DNA of 64,000 bases from Amoebophrya sp. A120 (Eukaryota > Sar > Dinophyceae > Syndiniales > Amoebophryaceae): positions 15,872,142 to 15,936,141 of the forward strand of contig CAJINV010000001.1 of the NCBI GenBank assembly GCA_905178155.1, given 5' to 3'. Positions 13,320-25,913 of this stretch are shown piece by piece (the first letter of the stretch is position 1; every line of letters starts with the position of its first letter). A program made the translations under genes and the position numbers. The notes under the pieces were generated by a model. It searched no databases. It saw nothing but the letters and a program-made list of their open reading frames with translations, and had not been told where the DNA came from.

Positions 13320-14008
13320 CTACTGCGCAGGAGCGGGTACGGGTTTGTTGAAACAGCAGTTGACGACTATCATGCCGATGATACTCAGTCCGACGAACGC
13401 GATAACCGACCACAGGATCCAAAAGTTGCAGCACCCGCACTGCATCGCCCCGCAGGCGGTACCTTCCTCGTCGGTTGTACTTGTGTCAGAGGACGCTGCG
13501 CCACCGCCTCCCGTAACGCCGCTCGACTGCATGATTGTATTCGTATTTGCACCTGCTGCAGTAGGAGTAGCACCACCTCCCGCTACCACGCTGGCCGACT
13601 GCATTGCGCCATTCCCGGTCCCGGTTAGCGGCGCTTGCTTCAATTCTCGATTTTTGGCGGCTCTCAAGGACCTGTGTGATGAAACAGTAGTTTGAGTGGA
13701 CCAGAGGTAAGCAACGAGCGATTTCACCTCGATCAGCAACAGAGGAGAGTCGGTCAGTAGAGCAAAGAAGTTTAGAAGAGCATGTTTGTAGTGAAGAGTG
13801 GGAAAAGAATCAGCTAGAGATGTTACCTTGTGGCGGCTGCGCCATTGGACAAGGCTTCTAACGCCCTATGCTCTTTCGCCGAGGCTGCTGCGCCTGCCGC
13901 AATGGTATTCCGATCAATAGCAGCGACCAACTGGATTGTGCCCAAGCAGAACATAATCAGGACCAATCGATGGCTCCATCGAGCCAATGGATACCGAAAA
14001 TTGTCCAT
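13320..14008 (-). CDS. small single-pass (type I) membrane protein
   Basis: Two exons, 14008-13827 and 13671-13320, join in phase across a 155-nt GT..AG intron to give 177 residues. The N-terminus has a clear signal peptide: basic residues (ARWSHR) followed by LVLIMFCLGTIQLVAA. The mature part is short, Ala/Gly/Ser/Thr-rich and acidic, then a Cys cluster (CGAMQCGCCNF) leads into one transmembrane helix (LWSVIAFVGLSIIGMIVV) and a short tail with NCCFNKP. The Cys residues at the membrane edges could be palmitoylated; that is inference. No family is recognised. ATG 14008 was chosen because the earlier in-frame start would be TTG. Confidence 0.7.
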
Positions 14009-15364
14009 TTGTGAAAATTCACGTTCGTTGCGGAGTTGTAAAATGAAAATCAAATTGTAAGCAAGTCACATATCTTCAGGGGAAAAAACGTGACCTTGTA
14101 GGACGGTTCGAAATGCACGCGGGTCTGCGTCTGGTGCTGGTCTGTCTACAAAGTGCATGAAATAAACCAGTAAGTAAGTACAATCTGCTTGTTTGTCTGT
14201 TAAATTTTCGCTTTCGGAAATAAATGCACGGTGCAGGTGCACATGACCACGAAAACACGACAATAAACAAGTCAAGCCAGCCAAATGTGCGAGAAGATGT
14301 GAGAATACAACTACACGAATGAGGACGAGGACGACGGAAAGGACGAAATAAGATATGTGTTCTTCTATCTATCAGAGGGAAGAATCAGCGGTACTACGAC
14401 AGGGAACGAGGACCAGGAACGAAGACGATGAACGACAACGAAGAGGAAGACGAATCACATGCATATCAAAAATCAACTGCCAATCACATATATCAACAAT
14501 GACAGAAGCACGACGACCAACAGAGGAGTTTGAAAGTGCCGCGTCTGTGCACCCTTGAAAGCCGCATTGAATGTGGTTTGACTCGCAAAGCTCCACGGTT
14601 GTCCTGACCGTCAGCGAGCACGACCACAAGCATACGCGATTGCATTTACACTTTCCATTTGCGGAACGTGAGTCCTCGTCCGTTTGAAACTCGTCTACAT
14701 CTTTGTTTCGCAGCAAAAGTTGTCAATTTCCATAGTTTCAGTGCCGATCTGTAGGCACTCACACTCTTCTTGTTAATTAAGTAGAATTTGAATTACTGGA
14801 GGTAAAAGATTACTTCTTGTTCTGTCATCTGCATCGCCGGTCACGTTCTCCAAAAAGTATCAAATCGTGAAAATATTCATAGAATCTTTTATGGGATGTG
14901 CACACCATGCAACCAATGTTCAAAAAGTCCATGAATGCCCCGACAACATCCAAAGAGTCGTACAAAGTCAGTCTACTTTGATTTCCGCCCTCTGACCGCG
15001 CAGCCGCCCACTAGTTTGACAAGAGTAACGTCACCGTGGAACGCAAGCAAGGGCACAAGGGAAGGTCTTCCTTTCATCGAAGTTGAAGTGATGATCTCGA
15101 TGATCTTTAGTACATTACAAGATAGCAGGACGTCGATGAGAACTTGATTTGGCCCACACACATTCCTCGTAGGATTCCGTCGAAGAAGTTCCTTGGGAAT
15201 CGTTCGGCCGTCTCCTCTTGCCGAAAGAATTATCGTCAATAGCCGCACCGGATTGAGACTCCGAGCGCCGTTTCTACATGTCGATGTCGTCCGCATCGCA
15301 TTTCTGTTACATCGAGATATCTTCATGCTCCACGCTGGAGTCATGATAATCTTTCTCTCGCCGA
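14009..15364. other. intergenic, no supported gene
   Basis: Spacer between the 3' end of the LRR/RING gene and the small membrane protein gene. ORFs on both strands are short and low in coding character. It probably contains the 3' UTR of the RING gene. Confidence 0.5.
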
Positions 15365-18300
15365 TCACAGCAAGTCATTTTCGTTGAAATTACCGAGACT
15401 ATCCGAGGCCTTCTCGATCGGAACAAAACACAAGACGAGCTGGCGGCAGACGGGGCAGTTCGTGTTGTTGTTATCGACGAAGTAAGATTCGTAGCAGCTG
15501 CGGCAGATCTCGTGCCAACAGTCAAAAAACCGCATCTCGTTCTCATTATCGTAGCAAATTTGGCACGTGGTCTCCAGTGTTTCTTCCGTTATCGTTGACA
15601 CGCGCGGCTGTGGAACGATCTGCTGGTGGTGCTCGCAAAGCCTGTTGTTCGACGTAGAGGATATTATTTTGCTTTGGTTCTTTTCCTCGGCAAGCCTGTT
15701 CTTACTCTTATCGCTTCTACTATTTCCCGCGGCAGGGTTCATCATTTTTGCAACACTACTGCTCGACGCTGAGGATGTTGAAGGCGTCGACTTCTTTCCA
15801 TTTCCCTTATGAACAGCACTGGCCGCTGCTCCAGCGAGAGAGGACACGCTAGCCGTAGCCTGATATGCACTGTTCTTCTTCAACGAACTCGCATAGCTCA
15901 CCGCCGGGGGTGGACTCTTAATCGGCCTTGCTTTATTCACGTTATTTGCTTGTTGTTCGCTCACAGAAGAGGAAGCGTCGTTATGATCCATCGGTGGGGA
16001 AACGGTAGCGGAAACTACCTCTGAGGGACTTGCCGTGGTGCTCTTCGGCGGTGCGAGAGCCGGCGACTCCCGGAGCACGGCCGAATTTCCCTCACCGTCC
16101 TGCCTATCCTTGAAAAAGGGGAGAAAGTCGTCAGCGACATTGCCTCTAGTCGGAATCTTCGACTTGGCGCCTCTAAAATTCGCAGAAAAAGATGCTTCTG
16201 CTGCATTTGAGATTTTCGTCTTTGACGCCGCCCTTTCTGAGGGATGGAACGCACTCATCGGAGGGTTATTTGCAGAGGACGCTGTCTTTGATTTCACCGC
16301 TTGCTTGTTCAACATCTCCGCCGCTGAAGAAGCTGAAGACATCGCTCCAGATATTGTCCCTTTGGAAGATGATGCCGCTACGGCAGCGGCGTTAATATTC
16401 TGATTTCTGCTGTTATTGTGAACTACCGAAGAGGATGACGAGGACGAAGAAGCACTCTGCGGTCGGCTCGACATCGATGCAGCAGCTCCAGGCGGGGCGG
16501 TTTTCAGGGTGGCCGGAGCCGCTCGTACTTTTAAGCCCAAACTTTCCCCGCGCTTCACTTTCACGGGCTTTGGCTTCACGTCCGTGACCTCCACCGGGGT
16601 CTCTTCTTCCTCAGACGGTGACTCGTAGTCGGATTCCATCGGTGCGCGGCGATTTTTGTACTCCCGCGCGCGGTCGTTTGCACCGCGGGAGAGAACCTTC
16701 GGGATCATCATCGATCGCTGCTGCTGTCCGCCGGCGGCGGAGGTTGCTGCGGAGGCCGCGCCCCCTCCCTTGGCTACTCCAGCGCCCGCTGATGTCTTTT
16801 CACGTGCACTGCTGGCGGTTGACTTCGAGGAGCTGACCGCCACCTCGTATTGGTCCTGTTCTGGGGCCACCGAGGACGTGAAGGGGATGTGCTGTGGAGA
16901 GCCGGCACTGTCATTCTTGTTCAATTCTTGCTGGCTTTGGAAAAACCGCTCCGTGTGAGAGGTGGAGGTGGTTTGTTTCGAAGAGGACGTATTTGTATTC
17001 ACCTTGTTGTACGACGCGGTCGTTGTATTGGAGTTGTCGTTTGCGTGGTTGCTTCCAGAAGTTCGCGCAGCTTGCTGGTGGTACGACGAACTAGTTCCTG
17101 CCCCCCCGCCCTTGCTCTGGCTCCCACCCTTGGTGTTAATAGTGGTGTTTGAAGATGATCCGTAGGAGTTTGAGTTGTTGTTTTGGTAGTAATATCGAAA
17201 GGAAAAATCACCCCTCCCCATATCGAAAACGAAATTTGTGATGCTGTATTTGAGGTCACAAATCGACTTGTCATGCTAGAAGGCCAAGAGCCGCAGTCGT
17301 GGCCTCGTTTGCAGGCAATTTGTCATGCTATTTCCCGCGCTCAGCTGCCTCCTATCATGCTGAAGATGCAAGGCTTGACCACGGCACCCAGCACTACAGT
17401 CCGTATCTTTTCCCGTGTAGCATGACAAAGCTGATTTGTGACAACAAATCTGCATCACAGATTTCCGTTTTGATATGGGGAGGGGGGATTTTTCCTTTTG
17501 ATAAGTAACTGCCTCTAGCATGATTCGGCATCCAGTTGTTGCCAGTGTTGTTCATCCCGGATGTTGTGCTGGCCTTTCCGGTAGTATTATTTCCCTGTTG
17601 GTGGCGCCCGAAAGAGCCCAATTGATTGTTACTGTACGCCGCATAGGGATTCGAGAACGAGCCGTCTGCGGCCCAGTGGTGTCCTCCATGGTAATTCTGC
17701 CCGCCTTGGTGGTACGACCCCGAACGGTGGTGAAAATTGCTTCCGTAGTAGCCGGCAGCGCTGTTCGCGTTTGTTCCTGAGCTACCGTACGAACCGTACC
17801 ATGACTGCTGATTATGGGACCCCGCATTGTTCCCCGCCGATGCACCAGGGTTGTACGAGCTTGCCGACGCGCGCATCGAAGTATTATTCCCGCTAGAGGT
17901 GGAACCCTGCTGGTGTTGGCTGTACCGTCCAGTCGTGCTCCCCGCCCCGTTATTTCCAGCAGACGTAGTTGTACTCGCAGAACCTCCGTACTGCCCCGCT
18001 GCGCCATTCGTGGCCTGATCCGCCGCTGCCGCTCCATAGTACATCTCATACTCAGTTGCTCCTTGCGTCGTCGTTGTTCCACCCTGTGCGACCTGTTGCT
18101 GCTCCTGCATGGGGTCATAGGGGTCTAGCATCATCGGCTGGCTAAAGTCCAGCATCTCCGCCGAGTTGTCATACCCGCTCGGGTCCGTCGCGAACCCGAA
18201 CTGGTCCGTCTCAGCAGTAGTCTGTCCCCCGCCGTGGTGAAGTTGTTGCATTTGGTCCTGCTCTTGCTGTTGTGCAGCGACCGCGGCTGGTACGAACTCC

Positions 18301-21300
18301 TTGATGTCGTCAAAGGAAAGCGCTTTTTCGCGGGTGATTCCTTCGAGCGAAGTCGTCGTGGTGCTCTTCTTGCTGATGTTCTGCTGCGCCAGTTCGTCCA
18401 ACTTACTGTTGACCTGGTCTTTCTGGTCCGTGCCCCGGCCGTGCCCCGACCGCCAGTTGTCCTCCACGTCGCACTGGCGCGGCTTCTTGGACCACGGCGG
18501 AGCCACGTCCCGCGGCTTCTCGTTCACGAACTTGTCGTTCATTTGCTTGGTCCATTCCACCGCCTCTGTACTAAGAGACTTCCCGAGCATCGACGCGTCC
18601 GTCCCCGGACTCGCCGCGCATGAGTTGTAGTACGCGTTATTGTTCGACGTCGCACTATTTGCTCCGTCGATGTTGTTCATGATTTGCGCACTCGCGGCAG
18701 TGGCCGTGTTCACGTTGAAGTGTTGATACGTTGCGGTTGACAACTGTTCTTGTAGGCTAGACTCCCGACGGGACGAATTGATGCCAGCAGCAAGTTGCTG
18801 CTCCTGCTGCTGGTACTGGCTGTACATAATTTTCTGCTGGTTTTTCTCCATTTCCATTTCCAGTGCTTTCTTCAAGGACATCGCCCGCTCCAATTTTTCC
18901 GTTTTGTCTTTCTCCTCCTGCTCCTTGAGCAACCGGTCAGATTTGTTCTTCTCTTCTTCCTCCCGTTTGATTAATTCGAAGATGGAAAGCTGGTCTGGGA
19001 GATATTTGTCCGTTTCTATCCAGTACGGCTCGGGCAACAGCTCCGGATCCCGTTGCAGTGGTTTTTTTGCGGGCGTCGGTTGCTGCACTTTCTGCGGTTC
19101 TCCCGTCAGCAGGGAGTTCAACAGACTACCGGAGGTTTTGGCCTTCTCGTCCTCCTTTTGCTCCTTCTATCAAGTGTAAAAATGTCTGGGTCTGGAAGAA
19201 TGGAACTTGTCAAGCTAAATCTCAATGATGCAAAATTCTGTGTTGCGCAAGTGCCAAAAGCTGTCCGCTTTTGACCAAGTTGAGAGGGAGATTCTCATGC
19301 AGGAAAGGCATGATAGAGACCTCAAAGAATCTGTCATGCTGGGTCTCGCATTGCAGACCTCATGGGTCATGGAAAACCTGCATCACAAATCTTGCATTCT
19401 TCCAGACCCAGACATTTTTACATTTGATACCTTCGCGGGAGCGACAAAAGAAGAAAACCCGGTCGGGATAAATGGGTTGAAGTTGATCGTACTGGATAAT
19501 TTTTCTTTCTGCTGGTCTCTGCTCTCCTTGAGTTCCTTGTGTCTTTCCTGGACGGTCTTCATGTTTATCAAATGCAAAAATGTCTGGGTCTGGAAGAATG
19601 CAAGTTTGTCATGCTCGCCTGGCATGACTCTTAAATCTGTCACGCGCGTTACCCAAGAGCTCCGTTTTTCTGTGATGCAGAAGCGCAGTTTGTCATGCAG
19701 AACAGGCAACACCTAGGAGCTCAGAAACTTGTCATGCTGAGCCAGCATTTGTAGCCTCATCATGAGACGCCACCCAGCATCACAAGTTTCCAGACCCAGA
19801 CACTTTTACTTTTGATAATATTTTTGATTTTCTGATAGATGTCCCGCGACTTCTGCGCCATTTTCAAAACCCCAGTGTGGACCCCCCCGGCCGCGCTCTG
19901 GCTCGGCGGCTCTAGTTGGATCCTGGGCGGCCTAGAATTTTTTCCCATGGACCCCGAGTCCATCACCGGGGCCCGCATGGACGGTGGCTCGCCAACGGCG
20001 ATCTCCTCGCCATCGGAGTCAACCTCGATCTGAAATCCGCAGTCGAACAGTTCCTGCTTGGCCGTGGCGGAGTACTGCTTTTTCTCGACCGGCACGTCAA
20101 GAAACACGTTTGGCGCGCACAGCGGCGGGCTGGTGCCGGTACAGGGGGTGAACAGGAAGGGTACGGTTGGGGCGTGCGCGAGCACCGCTTCGTTCTGGCC
20201 CGTCTCCTTGGTGAGTGCCAGCGGGTGCGCCATCTGCTTGCTCAACCGCCGCCAGCTCTCGTCCTGCTTTTGGAGCGTCTGCTCCAATTCGTTGGCGTAG
20301 ACCGATTGCCGCGCTTTCAACTGCTGGATCTCGGTGAACAGCCGCAAGGCGGAATCGAGGACCGTGTCCTTTTGCTCTTCCTGCTCCACACCGCTGAGGA
20401 CGGTGGTGGCGCAAACATCCTCGGTCGGCAGCACCTCGGACAGCGCCACGGCCTCGATCACTTTCAGCTTCACGCCGTCTATGCTGTCGCAAACCTACAG
20501 GTTAGATTAATAGGGCGAAAGATGTACATCTATCATCAAAAGGAGAATCAGAATGACGTGTCAAACGACGAAAAATCATGACAAAAAAAGCTCTACTAGG
20601 CATCCTTGTGCACTAACTAAATTGTACCTGCTTGGTCCTCGCCCGCGCCTGGCACCACTTCGGCGCCGTGGACTGCATGCGGGCGATGACTCTCCCGTAG
20701 TGGCTGACTCCTTTCTGGTACTTTTCCTTCTTTTCCTTGCAGGTGGATTCCAGCACTTTCTCTTGTTTCTCCTTCAGTTTAAAGTGCGCCGTGTACTCCT
20801 GTTCGGTCTCTTCCCGCGACAAATTTTCCTCCTCGCCGCACTTCTGCTCCAGCTCTTTTGCCCGTCCGTACTGCTGCAGCAAACACCGCTCCCCCTCGAT
20901 GAGCCGCTGGAAGCACTCGCACAGCTTTTCCAGACACGTATCGGAAATGAACAACCGCGGATCGAAGTCGGGATGCTGGTAGAGCCGGGTCTTCCCAACG
21001 TTTGGATACTTCGCCGGACGGCGCGCCACGTCGCCCCGAATCAGCTCGAAGTAGCGGCTATCAAATGTAAAAGTGTCTGGGTCTGGAAGAATTCATGTTT
21101 GTCATGCTTGTCTGGCATGACCCTTAAATCTGTCATGCACGTTACCCAAGAGCTCCGCTTTTCTGTGATGCGGAAGCGCAGTTTGTCATGCAGAATAGGC
21201 AACACCTAGGAGCTCAGAAACTTGTCATGCTGAGCCAGCATCTTTAGCCTCATCATGAGACGCCACCCAGCATCACAAGTTTCCAGACCCAGACATTTTT

Positions 21301-24300
21301 ACATTTGGTAGCGGTCCAAGAAGCCGCGCAAAGTTCGCGCAACCTTCCCGGCCTTGTTGTCGTACGCTTCGAACGCGTAGGTCTTCCGCAGATGCTCATA
21401 TCAAATGTAAAAATGTCTGGGTCTGGAACTTGTCATGCTGTTTTTGGATTCGAAAAAAAATTAGTATTGCATGTCCAGCAAGGGGGGTCCAGTTTGTGCT
21501 GCGCAGACAGCGCATTTCTCATGCGGAAGGTGCATCAGGAAGCCCTGTAAAAGTCTCTGATGCTAGCTCATGTATTACAGGCACCATGGGCGATGAGAAA
21601 TATGCATGACAAACTTTGCAATCTTCCAGACCCAGACATATTTGCAATCCATAGCTCGAGGTCAATCACGATCCCGGCGTCCTTCAACACTTCCGGATCG
21701 CACAGACACAGCTTCGTGTACACGTCGCCACCGAAGAGTTCTGCGAAATCTTGTTGCGCGATTTTCGACTTCAGAATCCTTGCGCTCTTCGGTCTTGCAT
21801 TCTTGACGCTAGTACTAGTATCAGCAGCTACTGCACTAGATGAGTGGTCTTGATCGTCTTTAATATTTTTCCCCGCAGTACATATTTTTTCCTCCTCTTT
21901 CGCGAGTTTCAGAATCAAGGCGTCAATTTTTTCCGCGTTTCCCGTGTGCACGTGCCGGAACGCGTAGTATCCTGAGTAAAAACGTACCCACACCAGAGTC
22001 AGGATGGGGATTTTGCAACACAAACCTAGGAGTTTTGGGTGTCACGCATGACAAGTTTCAGTCCGAAAGGTAGTGCAAGTTAGCAAGGAAAGCCGCATCA
22101 CAAATCGACCTTCTGATCCTGTTTACAGCATTACAAGTTCCCAAACACGATTGAAAATGCCTGTCATGGGGTTGCGCATCACAAATGTTCCTGTCATGGC
22201 AAATCTGCATGACAACTCTGGGGTGGGGACGTTTTTACACCGGATACGTAGAGCTGCATCTTCATGTGCTGCACCTCGATTTTCAACAAATACTGGGCGA
22301 ACAGGTCAAACATGCGCCAGACAAACCCCATTTCCTGGAGCTCCTCGAACTTTTTCAGCTGCGCGAGCCGGTGGCTCCACGCGCGGTGGCTGCGTTCGGT
22401 CAGCAGAAGCTGTTGGCACTTGTTGTCGACGCTGTTGATGCGCATCAGCATCTCCTTGCTTTTGTCCTTTCGCAGCGACTGCAAGTGCAGGTCGTCGAAG
22501 TGCTGCGCGACGGCATTGAGTTTCTGCCCCGGCGCGATTTCCATCAAGTCGCCCTCGTGGCGAAGCAGCCACTTCAACAACTTCGGAATGTTCGGCACCT
22601 TCACCCACCGGCCCTGGTAGGCAGACGTGTACCCGCGGCTGGTCACAATCCAGTCCTGTTTGCTCGCCGCAGCGACGGCAATCATCGTGTCCCAATCGAT
22701 CCCCTCATTGTAAATCACCATCATACCTGTAATGACGACGGCAGGTAGGAAGGAACCCTTTTCAGCGCCCACGCATAGGTAGCACATCGACATCCAACAA
22801 AAGATCATCAAAAACAATAACAAAATGAAGAATACTGTACACTTGTATAAACTTCTATTTAGTCAACACTCGCCAGCACAATGGTCCTAGTTACCCATCC
22901 GCTCCGCCAGCTCCCACCCGAGCAGTTCCAGCGCCCTGAAGGGCGCAAACCCGCGCGCCCAGGCGGTGTTGTACCCGAAGGTTTCCGCGGAAATGTGCTG
23001 CAATCGCTGCCAAAACAGTTCGGTGCTGGTCTTCGCGATGGTCTTGAAATCTTCGTCCGACTGCATCACCGATAAAAGCTTGTCGGTCCACATCTTCATC
23101 AGCAGACCCTGGCACGTTTCCAGCTCGTCAGCCTTGTATTTTTTACCGTCCACCGTCGCCCGCGTGAAATCCTGGCGGAGGTTGAGAAAATTCTGTTTCT
23201 TTTCTCCGTCCAATCCGCGCTCGAATTCCCGGGCAAGCTGGTCCCGGGACTTGTATTCCGGCTCCTGCGGGTCGTCGCGATAGCAATCCCCGAACATGTT
23301 TTGGGGGTGCACGGTGGCCCGGAAGGCGAGTTTGGACTGTGCTTCTCTCGACTGCTTCTCGATCATTTTCCTGAGCACATCGGCCTTGCTTTTCGCTTTT
23401 GCTTGCTTCTTCGCGGCTGTGGCTTGTTCTGTGTTGGATGTACAACTCGAAGAACTCGGGCGACTGGCTGTAATCATGCTCTCCGACGCGTCCGACCGGC
23501 GTTCTTCCAGGGGCAGAGTTAAGTTATTCTCTAGCTTCTGGGGCTGCAAGGGCGTGCTGCTCTGGCTGCTCGCTTGCGGATGTTGGGTTGATGTTCCTTG
23601 CGGGGAGGCGAGACTCCCACTGCTAGCCGCGGCTACGCGGTTTTGTGCCGCTGTGTGCTTCGTGCTCGCACTCGCCGTGGAACTGCCCCACACGTTGGCG
23701 CTGGAGGTAGTAGTTGCACTGGTGGTGGCCCGACCGGTGGGCGCTTCGGGGGACATGTCTGGCCGCGATGCGGAGGTTTGCGGCGTGCCCTCTCGGGTCA
23801 GCTGCGGATACTTCTCGCGAACGGAGGCCGGGAACATGAAGCCACCATTCATCGGAGGTTTCAGCGGGAGGTTGTGCAGCTTGTACAAATCCTTCATGAA
23901 AAACTGGAACCCGAGCCGGTAACACTGCCCTTCGTAGCCGATCTGATAAGGAGCGGTGTTGCCGTTACTTCTAAGTACTTCTAATTTTCTTTGAACTACC
24001 GTAAAATGAAAGACGAAAAGCATTCGGTGGAAAAGCTGCTGCAAACATGCTTGCATCAGTAAGAAGCAGTACCTTGGCAACCGGTGGTGCTTTTCGTTTT
24101 CTGTCTTCCAGCTCGCGCTGATTCAGGTTCATGTAGCACAGATGTATTTTTGACTTTCGGTACCAGTTCATGTTGATTTTCCCCTCTCCGTTTCCGATGT
24201 CCAAAATCCTCTTCGGATTGTTTTCGTCGAACCACTCATTCGTGCAACAGCACCGCGGCGCACACCGGCTCTGCTTCTCCCGAATTTCGCACAACACGTC

Positions 24301-25913
24301 GTCGCCCGCCTGGCGCACCTCGCGGAGCGCAGTCAGAAATTTGGAGGACTGCCTCCCGCGCGGGTCCAATCGGTGCCCCATGCGCGCACAGCTGACAAAG
24401 GCGGTTTGCGCACTCTCCCCCCGCGTCTCTTGCCAGTGCTCAATGATGTTGCTCTCCAATCGCATCCAGCACGGCCGGGCTTGGGACCCGGTTTCTGTTC
24501 AGTTTTCTCGTGACTAATGATCGACAATTAGCGTCAGCAAAAATCAATCGATGTAAAAAGCACCTCTCTGCTGTCGAAACTCTTTCAAATTATGCGATGA
24601 ACTTCTGAAAGTTTTCAGTTATTACCCTGCAGCGTCTGATAGCCGTGATCCGTCAGTGGGTAGCGGTCCTTATCGCGGCTGTATTTCCATTTGTACCACT
24701 TCTGGAACTCGGGGAAGATCAGCGGAAAATGCGGATTACTGGAGGCCGCGACCACCAGCGCAACGGCTCCGAGTTTCGGAATGTAATTGTGCGAGGCGTG
24801 AAACTGGGAAACAAGATCAAGAGGTAGTTTAAATGAATAGTATCGGAGGCCAGCTTGGTCATCTTGTACCACTATGAACAATCAGAAACGGGAGCGCCCA
24901 GCGAAATGTTAGACACCAAAATGTGGTACTTAGTATTACCTCGTGTATCGGCGCCTTGAGCATGTACCCCGCCATCGCCAGCGCCCCGAGCTCCCCCACG
25001 TTGTTGCGAAAAAACCGGAGGTTCCGCACGAGCACATTAGCAGCGACGAAGAAGTCGGCCAGGTGGCACATGCCCACATCCCCGATATCGTTGTCGGCGA
25101 CAAGGAAATCCTCGAAGTAGATAAGCTTTGTGTAATCACCCGTGAAGAGCACATAGTCGTCCGGATTCCCCGCAATGTACTTCACTCGCTGCTCGGAAAC
25201 CAGCGTCTCAGGTGTGCGCGAGTCTGTTTGTGGTTTCACTTTCACTAGTACCCAGTCCTCGGTGCAAGGATAAAGGCAATGCTAGACAACTCGCACAGGC
25301 ACAGATGCACCCATTTACTAGCGATAGACGCCGGCACACCACCACGTGCTGAACATGAAACTGAGGAAAGTACTGGCACTGACTTATTCACGAAGGAAAA
25401 GAGCTATACTGATCACAGGTGTCGGATAGCAGCGTTCCGTCTTTGCGAAAAAGTAAGACTTCTTCCGCAGATCCTCGAATTCGGAGAAGGTCCGGGGATA
25501 CCGCTTCGCCACGCGGAGCTTGCGCACAAAAATGTACTTCAAAATGTATTCCAAGGAATCGTTGTTGATTCGAATTTTCTCCCGGTATTTCGGGTTTGCG
25601 TTGAAGTTCCACGCGCCAAATCTGTGATGGTGCAGGAATTCGTCTTGTAAGCTTTCTTTTTGTTTAAGGTCGACCTTCTTCTTCTCACTCCAAGTAGAAG
25701 ACACTAGTAAGTGAGTCTAAGTGTACATGATCGATAATATGGGTCTGGGTCGGTACCCAGCACTCACGATCCAAACCAACAGTGTTGAAATACTTACTTG
25801 TACCTATCTTGCCAACACCATTGCTCGATTTCTGAGTTGAGCTTCGTGTTCTCAAAGTCGTCATCCGGAAGATCTTCCCAATTCGGGAAAGTGTGCGTAA
25901 ACGTTTTCACCAT
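15365..25913 (-). CDS. giant LRR / coiled-coil / C-terminal RING protein split by six introners
   Basis: Fourteen exons keep phase throughout: 25913-25798, 25687-25410, 25244-24940, 24803-24626, 24494-24073, 23942-22895, 22726-22247, 21962-21654, 21393-21311, 21053-20628, 20494-19818, 19560-19430, 19162-17504 and 17187-15365 (2644 residues). Seven introns are GT..AG and six are introners. Residues about 180-260 look like ribonuclease-inhibitor-type leucine-rich repeats (NDIGDVGMCHLADFF). About 740-1220 is helical and Lys/Glu-rich. A strong coiled coil lies in the first part of the 1485-2037 exon, followed by a long Asn/Gly/Gln/Ser/Tyr-rich region of prion-like composition. The last 66 residues hold a C3HC4 RING (CQIC, CWHEIC, C and CPVC), so an E3 ubiquitin ligase is inferred. 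The true first exon may lie further upstream; two candidate exons sit at 26.7 and 27.8 kb. Confidence 0.75.
17193..17503. mobile_element. introner element, family C (311 bp)
   Basis: The minus-strand start is TATCAAAAGGAAAAATCCCC, with a matching inverted end that has a few changes. Perfect 5-bp direct repeats TTACT flank it. Removal of the element plus one TTACT joins GGC AGT TAC T to AC CAA AAC in the RING gene. Confidence 0.92.
19168..19429. mobile_element. introner element, family A (262 bp)
   Basis: The minus-strand start is TATCAAATGTAAAAATGTCT, continuing GGGTCTGGAAGAATG, with a near-perfect inverted copy at the other end. Perfect 5-bp repeats GAAGG flank it. Removal joins GCG AAG G to AG CAA AAG in the RING gene. 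Confidence 0.92.
19566..19817. mobile_element. introner element, family A (252 bp)
   Basis: Inverted ends of the GTCTGGGTCTGG type. Flanking repeats AATAT and AACAT differ at one position. Removal joins AAA AAT AT to G AAG ACC in the RING gene. The inside is almost identical to the element at 21059-21310, which has the same length. Confidence 0.9.
21059..21310. mobile_element. introner element, family A (252 bp)
   Basis: Same family and length as 19566-19817, with only scattered differences. Flanking repeats are ACCGC and GCCGC. The exon-side end starts TACCAAATG, one base off the family consensus. Removal joins GAC CGC to TAC TTC in the RING gene. Confidence 0.9.
21399..21653. mobile_element. 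introner element, family A, diverged (255 bp)
   Basis: One end is consensus (TATCAAATGTAAAAATGTCT). The other is eroded (TATGGATTGCAAATATGTCT), and the inside is unlike the other family A copies. Flanking repeats CGAGC and TGAGC differ at one base. Removal joins GAC CTC GAG C to AT CTG CGG. The exon between this element and 21059-21310 is only 83 nt. Confidence 0.85.
21968..22246. mobile_element. introner element, family B (279 bp)
   Basis: The inverted ends are of the TATCCTGAGTAAAAACGTAC type (CCACACCAGAGT follows). Perfect 5-bp repeats CTACG flank it. Removal joins CAG CTC TAC G to CG TTC CGG in the RING gene. It is nearly identical along its whole length to the 279-bp element at 29404-29682. 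Confidence 0.92.
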
